DNA of 64,000 bases from Burkholderiales bacterium (GTDB taxonomy: Bacteria > Pseudomonadota > Gammaproteobacteria > Burkholderiales > Nitrosomonadaceae). Shown piece by piece: positions 63,809-64,000 of this stretch. The DNA lies in assembly GCA_024235795.1 (NCBI GenBank), contig JACKLR010000001.1, forward strand, positions 992,001-1,056,000, in the 5' to 3' direction. Within the stretch, counting starts at the first letter, position 1. The number at the start of each line of letters is the position of its first letter. The translations under genes and the position numbers were made by a program. The notes under the pieces are model-generated. The model was given only the letters and a program-made list of their open reading frames with translations. It was not told the DNA's origin and searched no databases.

Positions 63809-64000
63809 TCATAACGATGCCTGCATGAATATGCGATCAAGCGTTTTTTCAACCGCCGCATTGACTTCGTCAACGGATTGTCGGGCATCGATAATTTGAA
63901 TGCGTGCTGGAAACTGCCTTGCACGTGTCAGATAAGCGTCGCGCACCCTTTGAAAAAAATCCTGCTGTTCCTGTTCAAACCGGTCAAGCGTTTTCAAAGC
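63809..64000 (-). CDS. tmk: Thymidylate kinase, C-terminal end only
   Basis: About 63 codons of a gene that continues past the window edge. 'LDRFEQEQQDFFQRVRDAYLTRA' and 'IQIIDARQSVDEVNAAVEKTL' match the end of bacterial Tmk (the FxxRVRxxYL segment is diagnostic). Position next to holB supports the call. It makes dTDP from dTMP. Confidence 0.85.
   Translation of the reverse strand, partial: ALKTLDRFEQEQQDFFQRVRDAYLTRARQFPARIQIIDARQSVDEVNAAVEKTLDRIFMQASL

Noticed and set aside
63534..63812. 92-codon minus-strand frame between tmk and holB
   Set aside because: It spans the inverted-repeat hairpins, has no Shine-Dalgarno and resembles no protein.

Overview
The window looks like chromosomal DNA of a betaproteobacterium of moderate GC content, most like the Nitrosomonas group. 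This is inferred from the style of the housekeeping proteins, the flagellar gene order and the REP/RAYT, group II intron and ISAs1 scars; no rRNA or ammonia-oxidation gene is present to prove it. No tRNA, rRNA or CRISPR array was recognised.

Layout. Positions 1-1553 hold a truncated TonB-dependent receptor and a Fur/Zur-type regulator that share a palindromic operator, so a metal (probably zinc) uptake locus. Positions 1630-8920 hold a TPR-GNAT fusion, a 1047-residue secreted repeat protein, a TPR membrane protein and an AbgT transporter. Positions 8921-13740 are decayed and mobile DNA: a gene-poor stretch, a zinc-metallopeptidase gene, an IS1595-type remnant and a DUF4338-ISAs1 insertion sequence lodged in a CCAATAC heptamer array. 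Positions 13803-23069 are mostly housekeeping: PanE-like reductase, sugar epimerase, Lon-like protease with a universal stress protein, VOC protein, M48 lipoprotein, phosphoribosyltransferase and hemerythrin.

Positions 23068-26141 form an islet bounded by two ~85-bp direct repeats. It carries an AAA_13 (PrrC/RloC-like) zinc-hook ATPase and a decayed RAYT transposase between two REP palindromes. A group II intron scar follows at 26740-26960. Positions 27242-34684 carry conserved genes: a MidA-type methyltransferase, a pteridine reductase, yraN, lpoA, rsmI, pyrC, a diguanylate cyclase and a dienelactone hydrolase. Positions 35217-37474 hold a membrane protein with a possible TIR-like tail and a broken DUF4231/SLATT gene, a candidate membrane-effector pair.

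A PAS kinase/FixJ regulator pair (37633-39776) and a small PAS protein precede three secreted unknown proteins (40661-44719). An operon then encodes an ATP-grasp/M20 fusion, a gamma-glutamyltransferase and an N-formylglutamate amidohydrolase (49362-44747). The flagellar export and switch cluster fliLMNOPQR (49844-54274) is followed by a coiled-coil protein, a DUF4139 protein, an ABC-F ATPase, a DnaA-box cluster in AT-rich DNA (60140-60340), a TetR-like regulator, a membrane hydrolase, holB and the end of tmk. holB and tmk are separated by an unusual nested inverted repeat.

The most interesting candidates are the ATP-grasp/degenerate-M20 operon, the direct-repeat islet with the zinc-hook ATPase, the SLATT plus TIR-like membrane pair, the frameshifted DUF4338-ISAs1 transposase and the DnaA-box cluster away from dnaA.
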